Made by a program: the position numbers and the translations under genes. From Batkoa obscura (Eukaryota; Entomophthoromycota; Entomophthoromycetes; Entomophthorales; Batkoaceae): a DNA stretch of 64,000 bases. Below the pieces are notes generated by a model. It had not been told where the DNA came from. It saw nothing but the letters and a program-made list of their open reading frames with translations, and did no database searches. Below, piece by piece: positions 1 to 10,579 of the stretch (position 1 is the first letter of the stretch; each line of letters opens with the position of its first letter). The stretch covers positions 310,001-374,000 of the forward strand of contig JASVEC010000009.1 of assembly GCA_030770535.1 (NCBI GenBank), read 5' to 3'.

Positions 1-302
1 TTTAAATTTTATTAATTATTTGTTATTTTGACTAATTATATTTAAGATTCTTAACAAACTGTAATAAACTTTTATACTAAATATAAATATTGGAATTAAA
101 CTTATAAAATTTTCAACTTTAAAATTGTACATCATATTAATCTATTAGTCTAACTTAGATTAAAAATTCGTCTTAACCAAAACAATTAAGTACATTAATT
201 TAAATATAGATTGATATAAACATTATAACATTAAAAAAAAGTAAAGTAAATATTTTACATTAATAAAAGATCGTGATTATAATAACAAGGGCCTAATAAT
301 AT

Positions 303-402
303 GGGTGTGTTTTTTTTTGGCTTCATTACTTTTTCCATTTTTTAAGCGCTATTTGAGCGGAAAAATTATTAGTAAAATCCTTAAACACAAAAATACATCC
401 CC
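303..402 (-). mobile_element. Miniature inverted-repeat element, copy 1
   Basis: One of 17 recognisable copies of a family of about 98 bases. In the minus reading it begins GGGGATGTATTTTTG, contains a GCGCTATTTGAGCG block, and ends in CACCC. It is flanked on both sides by ATAT (299-302 and 403-406), either a 4-base target duplication or a palindromic target. It has no coding capacity. Confidence 0.8.
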
Positions 403-750
403 ATATGATTGCTACAGTATAATAAAAATTTCGTGAAATTAATCAAAATAGGAGAAAACATCTAAATTAAATGAATTGTAAATTAAAATTTTCAAAAATA
501 TAGTATAAAAATTATACTATTAAATATGGTTAATATTTAACTTTCTTTTTATACTTTTAAATGTTTTCAAAAGATGATGTTTTTGTAACTTTATTTGAAT
601 TTGTACAAGGACGTTCGTTTTTTAGTTCACTGAATTGGATTAGACATCATATTGTTCTAAATATATTTTTATATTTAGGTTAATTTAAAAACTTGTTTCA
701 ATTTTTATCCAGTTTAGATTTTAGTAAAAGTTGCGAATTAAGTACTAAGT

Positions 751-848
751 GAGGATGTATTTTTGTGTTTAAGAATTTTACTAACAATTTTTCCGCTCAA
801 ATAGTGCTTAAAAAACGGAAAAGTGATGAAGCCAGAAAAAACACCCCC
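751..848 (+). mobile_element. Miniature inverted-repeat element, copy 2, with AAGT direct repeats
   Basis: Plus-oriented copy running from GAGGATGTATTTTTGTG to AACACCCCC. It is flanked by AAGT at 747-750 and AAGT at 849-852. AAGT is not palindromic, so this copy shows a direct repeat and supports a 4-base target-site duplication for the family. Confidence 0.82.
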
Positions 849-1569
849 AAGTGCTACAAAAATATTTGCTTTTTTGCTTAATTTTAAAATTACTTACATG
901 GAAACATTTTTTATCTATTATTTGTTTGCGTTACATAGAAAATGGACAAAAAAAATGAAATAGAAAATTTTATTCTTGATTTTAATCAAGATTTTAAATT
1001 ACTCATTTATATTTAATAAATATCAATAAGATTGGGTGACTCGTAATCATTATGTTTATTAATGTTAATGATTTGACCAGCATAGTTTATTTTGTGCTCA
1101 CAATCAATACATTACAGCAGTGAATATTTAAGTAAAAGAGAATGGATCAATTAGTCACTTTTTTACAGTAATTCACATTGAAATTGAGAAAAGTGTAAAT
1201 AGTATTAGTATATGTTTTGGTGTTTATAACCATTACTTCGAGTCGCATTAATGCCTAAATAAAATTTAAAATGAGGAAACTTTAACAAACAATGATCTGA
1301 TTCTATGATGAAAGAAAATGAGTATATATCTCACAAACTATTTATTGTATAGATGAATTAAATCAAAAGACTATCGTGTGATGAAGAAAAGAATCATAAA
1401 ATAAAAACAAGCCCAATTAAGAATTCACAACTACATATTTGCTAATTATATCTAATTTAGTTTACTTAAAAAAATCATATTTTTTTTATTTTACTTTAAA
1501 GTATACTACATGGTGTAAGTTGGTCATATAGCTTAAAATTATAAGCAAATATACCAGATATCAGAGGAT

Positions 1570-1577
1570 TATATAAA
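1570..1577 (+). promoter_or_regulatory. TATA box of the carboxypeptidase gene
   Basis: TATATAAA lies 43-50 bases before the start codon. The same octamer sits 36-58 bases before the starts of several other secreted or membrane protein genes here (24479, 27325, 29995), which makes it a plausible core promoter. Confidence 0.55.
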
Positions 1578-1619
1578 GAATATAAGAGCGCTCAACAACA
1601 TTATTGAAATTCTTTAAAA

Positions 1620-2861
1620 ATGAAATTCACTTCTATTGCTTTTGCTACTTTAGCTGTTATCTTTTCAGTATTCGCTAGTCCATCCACTATAGCAACTTAT
1701 ACTGGACAAAAAGTTATTCAATTCAAAACTAATGATAAGATCAATTCAATTCTTGATCAAATTGATGTTTGGAGCCAAAGCGTAGATCTTGTTAGTGCTC
1801 GTGTTACCCCTTCTCAACTAGCTTCCTTAAATAAAGCTAGTGGTGGTTCTTTAGAATACAAGACTTTAATTGAAGATTTACAAAGTCAAATTTACGATTC
1901 ATTTTCACAAATTGAATCAAAAGCTATTAATGGCGACTGGTTTTCTAATTACCACAAGTACGAGGACATTAAAGCTTGGTACTCTTCTTTAGCTTCATCT
2001 AACTCAGATGCAGTTAAATTTGTCCCATCTATTGGTAAATCTGACCAAGGTCGTGATCTATTCGCTATCCATATTACCAATCCAACAAGCACTCCAAAAA
2101 AGAAGGTATACTTTGAATCTTTAATCCATGCTCGTGAATGGATTAGTGGATCTACTTTACAATATGTTTTGAATCATTTAATCACTAACCGTCAAAACGA
2201 CCCTAACATTAAATCTTTATTGAATCAAATTGAAATTATTGCTGTACCAGTTGTTAATCCAGATGGCTATGCCTACACTTGGAATGGTGATCGTTTATGG
2301 CGTAAAAACCGCCGTTCAATAAGTGGCAGTATAGGTGTTGATATTAACCGAAACTTTCCATATGGATGGGGTGGTCCAGGCGCTTCCACTGTTCCATTTT
2401 CAAATACTTACCGTGGTCCTTTTGCTGCTTCTGAGCCTGAAACTCAAGCTATCATTGCTTACTTCAAATCCCAAGGCCCTTTCTTAGGTGCTATTGATTT
2501 TCATTCTTATTCCCAACTTATTCTCCGTCCTTATGGAGACACACAAACCCTTGCTCCTCATGAAGAGCAACATAAGATCCTAGGAGAAGGCATTAAGCAA
2601 AAAATTGCTGATGTTGCAGGAACTCCTTACATTAATGAAAGATCTATTGATTTATATGCATGCTCTGGTACTGCCTCTGATTGGTTTTATGCTGGTAATG
2701 ACCAAAAGACTTATGGATACACTATTGAATTGTCTCCAGCTGCCGATTCTAACACACCAAATGGGTTTGTTCTTCCACCTGAAAGAATTATTCCAATTGG
2801 TAAAGAACTTACGCCAGCTGTTATTTATTTTTTGGAAACTGTGATAGCTAAACCACTTTAA
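1620..2861 (+). CDS. Secreted zinc carboxypeptidase (peptidase family M14A)
   Basis: A 413-residue pre-pro-metallocarboxypeptidase, the usual length for secreted M14A enzymes. It would remove C-terminal residues from peptides outside the cell. Residues 1-19 are a signal peptide, about 25-95 the propeptide, and about 110-410 the catalytic domain. Zinc ligands are His170 and Glu173 (motif HAREW) and His295 (IDFHSYSQ). Substrate-anchoring Asn243-Arg244 lie in DINRNFPYGW, Tyr346 is the mobile tyrosine, and Glu370 (YTIELSP) is the catalytic base. Aligning Tyr346 with Tyr248 of bovine CPA puts Ser353 at the specificity position 255 (Ile in CPA, Asp in CPB), so preference is unclear. There is no intron. 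Codons are less AT-biased than in neighbouring genes, perhaps from strong expression. A nutritional or host-degrading role is inference. Confidence 0.95.
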   Translation: MKFTSIAFATLAVIFSVFASPSTIATYTGQKVIQFKTNDKINSILDQIDVWSQSVDLVSARVTPSQLASLNKASGGSLEYKTLIEDLQSQIYDSFSQIESKAINGDWFSNYHKYEDIKAWYSSLASSNSDAVKFVPSIGKSDQGRDLFAIHITNPTSTPKKKVYFESLIHAREWISGSTLQYVLNHLITNRQNDPNIKSLLNQIEIIAVPVVNPDGYAYTWNGDRLWRKNRRSISGSIGVDINRNFPYGWGGPGASTVPFSNTYRGPFAASEPETQAIIAYFKSQGPFLGAIDFHSYSQLILRPYGDTQTLAPHEEQHKILGEGIKQKIADVAGTPYINERSIDLYACSGTASDWFYAGNDQKTYGYTIELSPAADSNTPNGFVLPPERIIPIGKELTPAVIYFLETVIAKPL

Positions 2862-4919
2862 AATAACTAACTGGTTTTAGATGAATGATTTTGTTGTTTA
2901 TTTACAATCATTTATAAATAAAATTTATTTGAATATTTAAAAATTGTAATTATTATTAGTGAACTTTTTATGTATCGTCTGTTTGAAATTTTTTTCTAAT
3001 ATTTAAAATTTATTTTATTGAGATTATAAAATAATATAAACAAATAAGAATAAATTACTGCTAATACGATAGTTTAATTACTGAAGATAATTTGAAACAA
3101 ATATTATAAATTATCACAAACGCTCAACAATCTTAGTCAGGCTTTAAAATACTTCAAATTGTCAAACTTAAAAAATAGAAAATAAAATTAAAATTAAAGT
3201 ATTTTGTTGGAGTAGTAAGAGATTCGATATATAAATTAATTGAACATTAGTTTTAAATAAAAGGCAAGGTGTCTTAATATATTAACTAAAAAAAACAAAA
3301 TTGATAAACAAAACTTATTTATAACTAAAGAAGAGCAGAGTATCATTGATAGCTTTTCCCATATTACCCACTCTAGTAGTTCCCATCATGTTGCCTCGAT
3401 TAGATAATATATGAATTCTAATTATTTAAAAAATAACAAGTATAAATAAAATAAGATTCTTTAAAAAATTCTATTATTTTATAAAAATTACTGCACTATT
3501 TATATAAAAGTGAACATTTTAATATATAAATTAAACACAATTTATAATTTTATTTATTTATTTATTTTTATACAATTGAAAGTAAACTTAGTTATCCACC
3601 AATAATATAGCTCAAATACTAACTGAACATCTTAGTTTAAACCATTTCTAGCATCCTTTAGAGATTATAAAATAGTATAGGAGGTAGCTAGACCAGAAGG
3701 GATATAGAAATAGAAGATATGCCAAGATTCTAATTTATAATTCTACAAATTTGAGGAGAGTGTAATATTTCGAAAAAGACAATAGAGACAGTTTTGAATA
3801 ACTCTTCCAAATTTAAATGTTTGTAGAAGATTCAGCAGTTAACAATAAAAGTAAAATATACGATCCCAATCCTGATGTTATAAATGATCACTTTGATAAG
3901 CTACTTTAGATCAAAGTAACAAATCAACCAAAAGGTCTAAAGATTTTATGTAAAAGGTTTGATATGCTAGTATTAACCCATAGTAAAAAAATTTTTTTAG
4001 GACATCTTTAATGGTAAAATTCAAAAAAAGACATATAAGTGGAGAGTAAATATACTCGTTTAACTAGATATACTTCCAAATAATAAAAAATCAAGCAGCT
4101 AAGTTTGGAAAGGTGGTATGTTTTAACATTAATATAAACTAGTTTACTTTTTGAAATTATTAATTTCAAGACTTTTGATTTATTAACTTTTAACCCATTA
4201 ACTATCTTTTCAAAATCAAATTTCAAGTTCCTGACTTAAACTTTTTTCTGTAAGACATGTATAGGTGTCATAAGCAGTCTCTATGAAAATTAAGTAATAA
4301 ATATGCAAAAAAAATCTATTTTTGGAAATAAAAGTCAAATTAAAATAAAAAATTATCACTTTAATTACAGTTAAAGATAAATAACTATTTTTTCTGCTTG
4401 AATATACTGTCATATTGCAAAGCTTACAACAACAATACAAAATATATCAATGTTATAGTCTTTAATTAAAAATATCTATGTTCAACTAGCTAGATCTATC
4501 ATATGTAGTAAGAAATAAAGGAATTTTTGCTATGATAACTATTTGCGTTTTAAGCTATTAGATATTCCTATATATCCTGTCGCAAAAATTCAACCTTAAA
4601 AGAATAGTAGTTTTAACTAAAGCAGTGGACTTTGATTCTTAAGATTTTCAATAAGAAACTAATTTTTATTTAAAACCAATTTTTTGTGGTATAAAACTAG
4701 TTTTACTGGTAATTTTTCAATTGAGGTTTATTTTTTTCTGAAAAACAATAGGAACATTGCAAAAAGTACTGCCAAATTCTTCAGCTTTTGTGACAGGATA
4801 TACAAGAAAACCTAATATAAATAGGATCTATTTTCCGACACATATTGGGGTCTTGATCGCCTAACGGGTTAAGTGATAAGCACTTAATGATTCAATTAGC
4901 TGCTGGTTTTTATTCCATT
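2862..4919. other. Gene-free AT-rich stretch
   Basis: Only short open frames without recognisable domains or codon bias are present. Parts around 3300-3900 have a slightly higher GC content that could be decayed coding sequence, but no family could be named. No repeat element was recognised before the F-box pseudogene. Confidence 0.5.
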
Positions 4920-5813
4920 TTATTATTAACCAAAAATTATAAAATAGATTACTAAAATAGTAAGTGTAGCCTTCAAAGCAAATGCTACTTTGAATTTTTA
5001 CACACGGAGGTATTTTTTTTGGTTTCATTACTTTCTCCGTTTCTTAAGTGCTATTTGAGTGAAAAAATTGTTAGTAAAATTCCTAAGCAAAAAAATACAT
5101 TCCCACATATTAGATGAGAATGAAAAGTTTAATAAGATAACAGCAAGCGATAAATTTAGTTCAACATTAATAAACTAAGGTCGAATTATTTATTGGTCAA
5201 CTTTTCAACTTGGAGAACCAGGAGATGAACCCATAAGTGAATCTATAAATAAACCGGGTTTGACTTAGTATAGTAGTTTAGATGGTAAATTATTAAGTCA
5301 AGTAGTTCATTCTAAAGCAAATCATATTCTGGCTCAACCAGAAAATTTGGTTAAATTTTCAGAAAATCAAGGGTTATGGGCTGGTAAGATAAAAGCTAAA
5401 AATAGAGACCAAGAGGGCGAAGAATATTTGTCTGTTGAAATCAATTTGCGTGAATACTTTAGGTCAAGATAAGCCAATCCAAGTTGATTTTGGTGACTGG
5501 TATACCACTGTGCTTATGAAAGAAGGTAAATTCTATCTGTAGGGTAAGTATGGACTTGAACATAGACAGACTAATAATAAATCAAAATTCTGTTAATATA
5601 AGTGAAGCTACTTTGATGATTTGTTTTCAATAGAAATAGTTTGTTTTCTATATAACTTGTGAGGGATAAAATCCAGCTGCAGTAACTGTTAATCTTTCAA
5701 GTTTCAATGCTTCTCCATTATAAAAATTTGTTTATAAAATAGGTTGATTAAGTAGATAGATGTATCAAGCTATAGAGATTGAAGACACCTTTGTGCCATT
5801 TGATTATCAATTA
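4920..5813 (+). pseudogene. Decayed F-box/RCC1 gene copy
   Basis: In plus orientation this matches the second half of the two intact F-box/RCC1 genes at 18.3 and 21.0 kb. Recognisable blocks are FSENQGLWAGKIKAKNRDQE, EGEEYLSVEINLRE, PIQVDFGDWYTTVLM and the C-terminal FVPFDY. Several in-frame stops (for example after residues equivalent to LALTN and after SLA) and a frameshift near 5455-5470 break it. The N-terminal F-box half is missing. The block reading GDEPISES resembles the gene at 20988-22463 more than its neighbour. A miniature element is inserted at 5005-5103. It is a relic of the same gene family, not a functional gene. Confidence 0.88.
5005..5103 (-). mobile_element. Miniature element, copy 3, inserted in the F-box pseudogene
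   Basis: Minus-oriented copy flanked by CACA (5001-5004 and 5104-5107). Removing the element plus one CACA restores the reading YFEFLHILDENEKF, which aligns with YFELVYGLNENEKF of the intact paralog. The empty site can therefore be inferred and the duplication is at most 4 bases. Confidence 0.85.
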
Positions 5814-6270
5814 ATAAAACAAAAAATACAAGAATTTTTTTAAGTAGACTATTTTAAGTTTTATATCAAGTTAAATTATGAGCTTCAATATTTATTTGGA
5901 GGGATTTTAAATCGACCTATTTTATTTAATATTTTATATAGTAACACTAATTTTTAGTTAATGTAATTCCTTTTCAAATTAGAATAGTTACCATTTTTTG
6001 TATTTAGTATATTTTAAGTCCAAATCAATTAAATCATTTTTCGTATTGAATTTCCTTCTTGATAAAGAAATTAGTTTGTGATATAAACTCAATAAATAAA
6101 TAAAAATATTCAAATTCAAAAATAAATTATATTCAATAAGCTTCATAAACTTGTCCAAGATCAAGGGTATTAAACAAACAAAAAATATTTATATTTTACT
6201 ATTATTAAAAAAAAGACATTAAACCTTAAACTTAATTAAACCAGACTCAATTACCCTCTATCAACAAATA
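5814..6270. other. Short intergenic stretch
   Basis: AT-rich sequence between the pseudogene and the end of the coiled-coil gene. No gene, RNA or repeat element was seen. Confidence 0.5.
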
Positions 6271-7093
6271 TTATTTTTTACTTAACTCCATATTCCCCAG
6301 TGTTTGAAACTTACGATTGGTATTTAAAAATTGATTAATTGAGGAGGATACATCTAATTTAGAATCAATAGAACTTGATCGATGATGATAATGATGATGT
6401 AAACTTTCTTGAGATGAAGTAATATCTTGATTCATAGGATGACTGGATTGAGCCTTAGCAAAAGAATTGGCTCTTACTTTATTACGTATAGCTGTTAATA
6501 CTTCTTCTCTAGATGGATTACGATGTTGATAAGGACTACGATGAGAAGATGTATGATTGGGTGGTGAACTTAATTGAATATTTTTAAAATCATTAGCTAT
6601 AAATAGTTCTTCGGGATCAATAGAATGTTGTTGATTATAATTGTGATTGAATTGAATATTGGGATTATAATTCGTAGTACTATTTTTAGATGGTGATAAA
6701 CAGTATGGATTATAGGATGCTAAATTATTACTCGATGCTGATATATTTTGTAATAAATAAGGCGCTTGATTATTAGGAGATTGGGGATTACTTAACTCAT
6801 ATTCTAAACGCTTGGATTCATACCGTAGTAATTCAGTTTGATGGCGTAATTCTTCGGATTTTAACTTTTATAATAGTTAGTTTTAATCTTTAAAAAATCG
6901 ATTTAAAAAATAAAAAGATTTAGTTTACCTTATCTTGTTCCGCTTTAGCTACTAAAATGGTATTCAATAACTCTGGATTATTACCAAATTTTTCTAATAT
7001 TTCTCTTAATGATACAAAACTTTCATCTTGTTTATTAAGCGTAGTCGATGTGGAATAATTTCCATTGTTATTTGGATTCATATTGGATTCCAT
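6271..7093 (-). CDS. Coiled-coil protein of unknown function, two exons
   Basis: I do not recognise a named family. Exon 1 is 7093-6929 (55 residues) and exon 2 is 6864-6271, joined by a 64-base GT-AG intron in phase 0, giving 252 residues. The first exon holds an Asn/Ser-rich start followed by SLREILEKFGNNPELLNTIL. Residues about 45-80 form a charged heptad-like helix (KAEQDKLKSEELRHQTELLR, then YESKRLEYEL), a likely coiled coil. The remainder is low complexity, rich in Asn, Gln, Ser and His, with a short conserved-looking patch SREEVLTAIRNKVRANSF near residue 170-190. There is no signal peptide or membrane segment, so a nuclear or cytoplasmic scaffold is possible. The start is the first ATG upstream of the coiled coil. 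A regulatory role would be a guess. Confidence 0.75.
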
Positions 7094-7629
7094 AATGCTA
7101 TTATTTTTTCTTACTAATTATTTATTTACAAAATTTTTTTAAATTAAAAGAAATGCTCTATTTTCATTTTATTCCTCTAATATAGTATAAAAATAATTCA
7201 ATCACCTGATTGGAAGTTCTGAGTAGATTCTAAAAATAAATGAAAACCTAAAAATAAACTTGAAAATTTTAATACAATTGTTAATATATTATTGATAGTT
7301 TATTAGTGTGAAAAGAAGTATATTCTATTCAATTTTAATAGAAACAAATGACCTTATTATTTTAGTTACATTTTTAGTTTTAATAAATTGTATTTTATTT
7401 TAATAAGTAATGAATATATTAAAAGTAATAAGATCAAAAAGATTTTAAATTTTAAAATTATATAAAAATAGAACTAAGTGTTTCTTAAATCTTTACTTAT
7501 TCTTAAAGAAAATGAGCCGAAGTTCAATATTTTAAAAGCAGCTAATTAGTAATGATACCAACAAAAAAACACTTCAATTTTTTAAAGATTTTAAAAAGTA
7601 TTCAATTTTCCATCCTTTTTCCTTATGTC

Positions 7630-7770
7630 ACTAAAGAAGGTTCATGTTGTTATTTTCAAAACTTGATTTATTTAGTAAAATACGAAAAGTTATTTACTTT
7701 ATTTTAAAAAAAATATCGTACTTTGCTAAATAAATCAAGTTTTAAAAATAACATGAACCTTTTCTCTAGT
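7630..7770. repeat. Foldback element with arms of about 55 bases
   Basis: The left arm (7630-7685) and right arm (7716-7770) are inverted copies sharing AAGGTTCATGTT and AACTTGATTTATTTAG with few differences, separated by a 30-base AT spacer. It would form a long hairpin and looks like a miniature foldback transposon. It is unrelated to the GGGG-ended family. Confidence 0.75.
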
Positions 7771-8115
7771 ATACTTTAAGTTTGAAACCCCAGTTTAAAC
7801 TTGAGTAAAATAAAAAAGTTATCCATTATTAATAGATTACTTTATAATTTAACATTTTATATATTTACTTGATTTTAAAATGTTCTATTGAAATCTAATT
7901 TATATTTCTATTTAAAATATAAAGTAATTAAAAAAAGTCAATAATCTTGTAAAACTTTAATGAGATTTATCTTTTTTACAATTAACCAATTAAGTATCAA
8001 ATATCTTAGAAAAATTGGGTTCAAATTGAATCTTGATTTTTAATCTATTTTAATACAATTGAATTGAATTTTTATGAAACTCAATAGTCAATGAGTTGAT
8101 TAGATTGAAATTAGA

Positions 8116-8159
8116 GAATATAATAGTTGTCATTATGGAATATAATAGTTGTCATTATG
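8116..8159. repeat. Tandem duplication of a 22-base unit
   Basis: The unit GAATATAATAGTTGTCATTA plus TG occurs twice in exact tandem. This is a recent slippage or duplication in the promoter region upstream of Pus10. Confidence 0.8.
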
Positions 8160-8379
8160 GAATTGAAATTGAAAATTAAAGAGCATTGCATTATTTGTGT
8201 TTGGTATTCAACGAGTCTATTCAATTAGCTAATTTTAGATTCTTAATTTTCAAATCTTTTGAATTGGGATTGATTTTAAACAATATTTTAACCAATTAAA
8301 TAAAACTTGTTTCAATTTTTTGAATTTTTTAAAACTATTTTGAATATTTATTCAAAAAATTCTTTTTTAACTTTAACTA

Positions 8380-10281
8380 ATGTCAAGTAATATTAAAACT
8401 TAAAATTACAAAATTAACTTATTTTAAATTTAGTTTTATCCCAATTAAATAAATTCAAAGAAGAAAGGAAACTTAAAGAAGATATTGCTTTTTATTTAAA
8501 ACAATTAATTTCCAATAGTTATTGTAGTTATTGTTGTTGTAGGTTATTTTTGATCAATATAGATAATAATATAGAAGAAAAAGTGAGTTATTCAAAAGAT
8601 ATTATTTTATTAATTATTTTATATTAAATTTGATTATTAATTAATTAATTCAGTTATTAGAAGAAGAATTATTAAAAATTGTTAATAATGAAATTGAATT
8701 TAATACTCAAAGTTGTATTGGATGTACTGGTTTATTAAAACAATCAAAGATTCAAGAATTGAGTGAAATAATATATAAAAAAATTAAAAGTGAAGGATAT
8801 GAAGTTGATGATTTTCAAGTGAATATAGCGTTAGCTAAAGGTACATTAATATTGGAAAAATTAGCTAAAATGGAATTTTTAAATTTGATTAAGTAAGTTA
8901 TTAATTTATTAATTTTACTTTTAAATATTAAATTATAGTAATGAGATTAATGAAGAAAAATTTCTTTCTTTGAAAGTAATATTGAGAAATTTAATTGGTA
9001 AACAAATTGAAAAAGAATTTGGATTGAACTATAATTTAGAAGTAAGTTAATTAATTTTTTATTTTAATTTTTTATTAATTAATTATTAATTATTAATTAT
9101 TCATATTATTTTATTAATCAGTCTAAATTGAGTATAACAATAACAATGGAACATGAAGAAAGTAATTATTTAATTAATAATTTAGAAAAAGAAGTAGACG
9201 GTTATACAATTAAATGGAAAAAAATACAAAATTCTCGAAGTAAAGTAATTGAAAATTTACGACATATTAATCAACAAAATGTTAATTTGTTATATTCTCT
9301 ACCAATTAAAAAACTCTTTACTACAGCAACATTTGAAAATATAAGTTTATTACATAATTCGATTTTTATTGGTGGAAGATATAAAAAATTAGAAAGAAAT
9401 ATATCCCAAACACCTTGGGTAATTAATGGGATTAAAAAAACCAAATATTCAGTATCAGAATTGATTGATGAAAATTTAAAGCTTTTTTTTAAAGCAGATA
9501 ATACCAATTTTGTAGCTTCAGGCAGAGAAGATGCCGATGTTAGAATGTTAGGGGAGGGCCGACCTTTTTCTATTGAATTGATTAATCCGAGGATTACAAA
9601 AATTAATGAGATGCAATTGAAACAGTTATCAGGTAAGTAAATAAATATATTAATTAGTTAATTAATAATTTTAATGAAATATATTTATAATTTATTAGAT
9701 GAAATCAATAGTAATAAATTAGTTAATGTAGTTCAATTAAAATGGATAACAAAGTAAGTAATTCAATAATAATCAATATTGAAATAATTAATAAAATAAA
9801 ATTAATTAATATTTTTTATTAATTAATTTTAATAGAGAAGAATTAAAAAAACTAAAAGAAGGTGAAGAAAAAAAAGTAAAACATTATCAATGTTTATGTT
9901 ATGCTAGTAATATTGAATCAGAGTTAGAATTAAATCAATTGATTACTGATTTACCTACTAATTTTGATTTATTACAAGATACTCCATTAAGAGTATTACA
10001 TAGGTAAATAATATATAATAATATATAATACAAAATTGATATATTTTTAATATAGACGTAGTCCAATGATACGAAAAAAAACAATTTATTCTATAAATTA
10101 TAATTTTATAAAACCAAATTTTATTTTAATTAAATTACAAGCTGAAGCAGGTACATATATTAAAGAATTAGTTCATGGAGATATGGGAAGAACGTTACCT
10201 AATATTAAAGATTTATTACAACAAAAATCCATGGATTTGTTGGAACTAGATGTGACAAAGATAGATTTACAATGGCCTTAA
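8380..10281 (+). CDS. PUS10: tRNA pseudouridine synthase Pus10, eight exons
   Basis: Pus10 isomerises uridines 54/55 in the tRNA T-loop in archaea and many eukaryotes. Exons are 8380-8386, 8434-8582, 8654-8892, 8939-9041, 9122-9632, 9699-9753, 9836-10003 and 10056-10281. All introns are GT-AG and all phases agree, giving 485 residues (human about 529). The N-terminal THUMP-like part has the zinc-binding CxxC pairs CSYC and CIGC. The catalytic domain carries ASGREDADVRMLGEGRPF, whose GRED-x-D segment holds the catalytic Asp, then QDTPLRVLHRR and the C-terminal AGTYIKELVHGDMGRTLPN. The seven-base first exon encodes only the start and one further codon plus one base; it gives the only in-frame ATG that I found. 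The stop overlaps the stop of the convergent WD40 gene. Confidence 0.93.
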
Positions 10282-10525
10282 AATAAATTGGTAGTTTCTA
10301 ATAGATAAGTACTAATCTTAGGTAATTGAGATTGATTTAATGAAAATGATATCATTCGACCATCATAATAAATTAAATAAACATCAATTAATAAATTCAA
10401 ATTGGGAATTTTTAAAAATAAATTGCAATTTTTATCTAATTTTTTGTATTTTTTAATAAATATACCTAATATTGGACATGGTTGAATGGATTTGATTGGT
10501 ATTATACTTTCCATTCGAAGTTGAA

Positions 10526-10579
<54 letters not shown>

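Larger units (their letters stand above)
1..1619. other. AT-rich intergenic region with two small inverted-repeat elements
   Basis: No credible coding sequence was seen. The stretch holds two oppositely oriented copies of the roughly 98-base miniature element (303-402 and 751-848), listed separately. Its last 50 bases are the core promoter and leader of the carboxypeptidase gene. Confidence 0.6.
7094..8379. other. Intergenic region between divergent genes
   Basis: Divergent promoter space between the coiled-coil gene and Pus10. It holds a foldback element (7630-7770) and a 22-base tandem duplication (8116-8159). No further gene was seen. Confidence 0.55.

Noticed and set aside
4008-4440. Two minus-strand open frames of about 72-74 codons
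   Set aside because: AT-driven composition (Leu/Ile/Tyr/Lys), no signal, domain or similarity to anything in the window.
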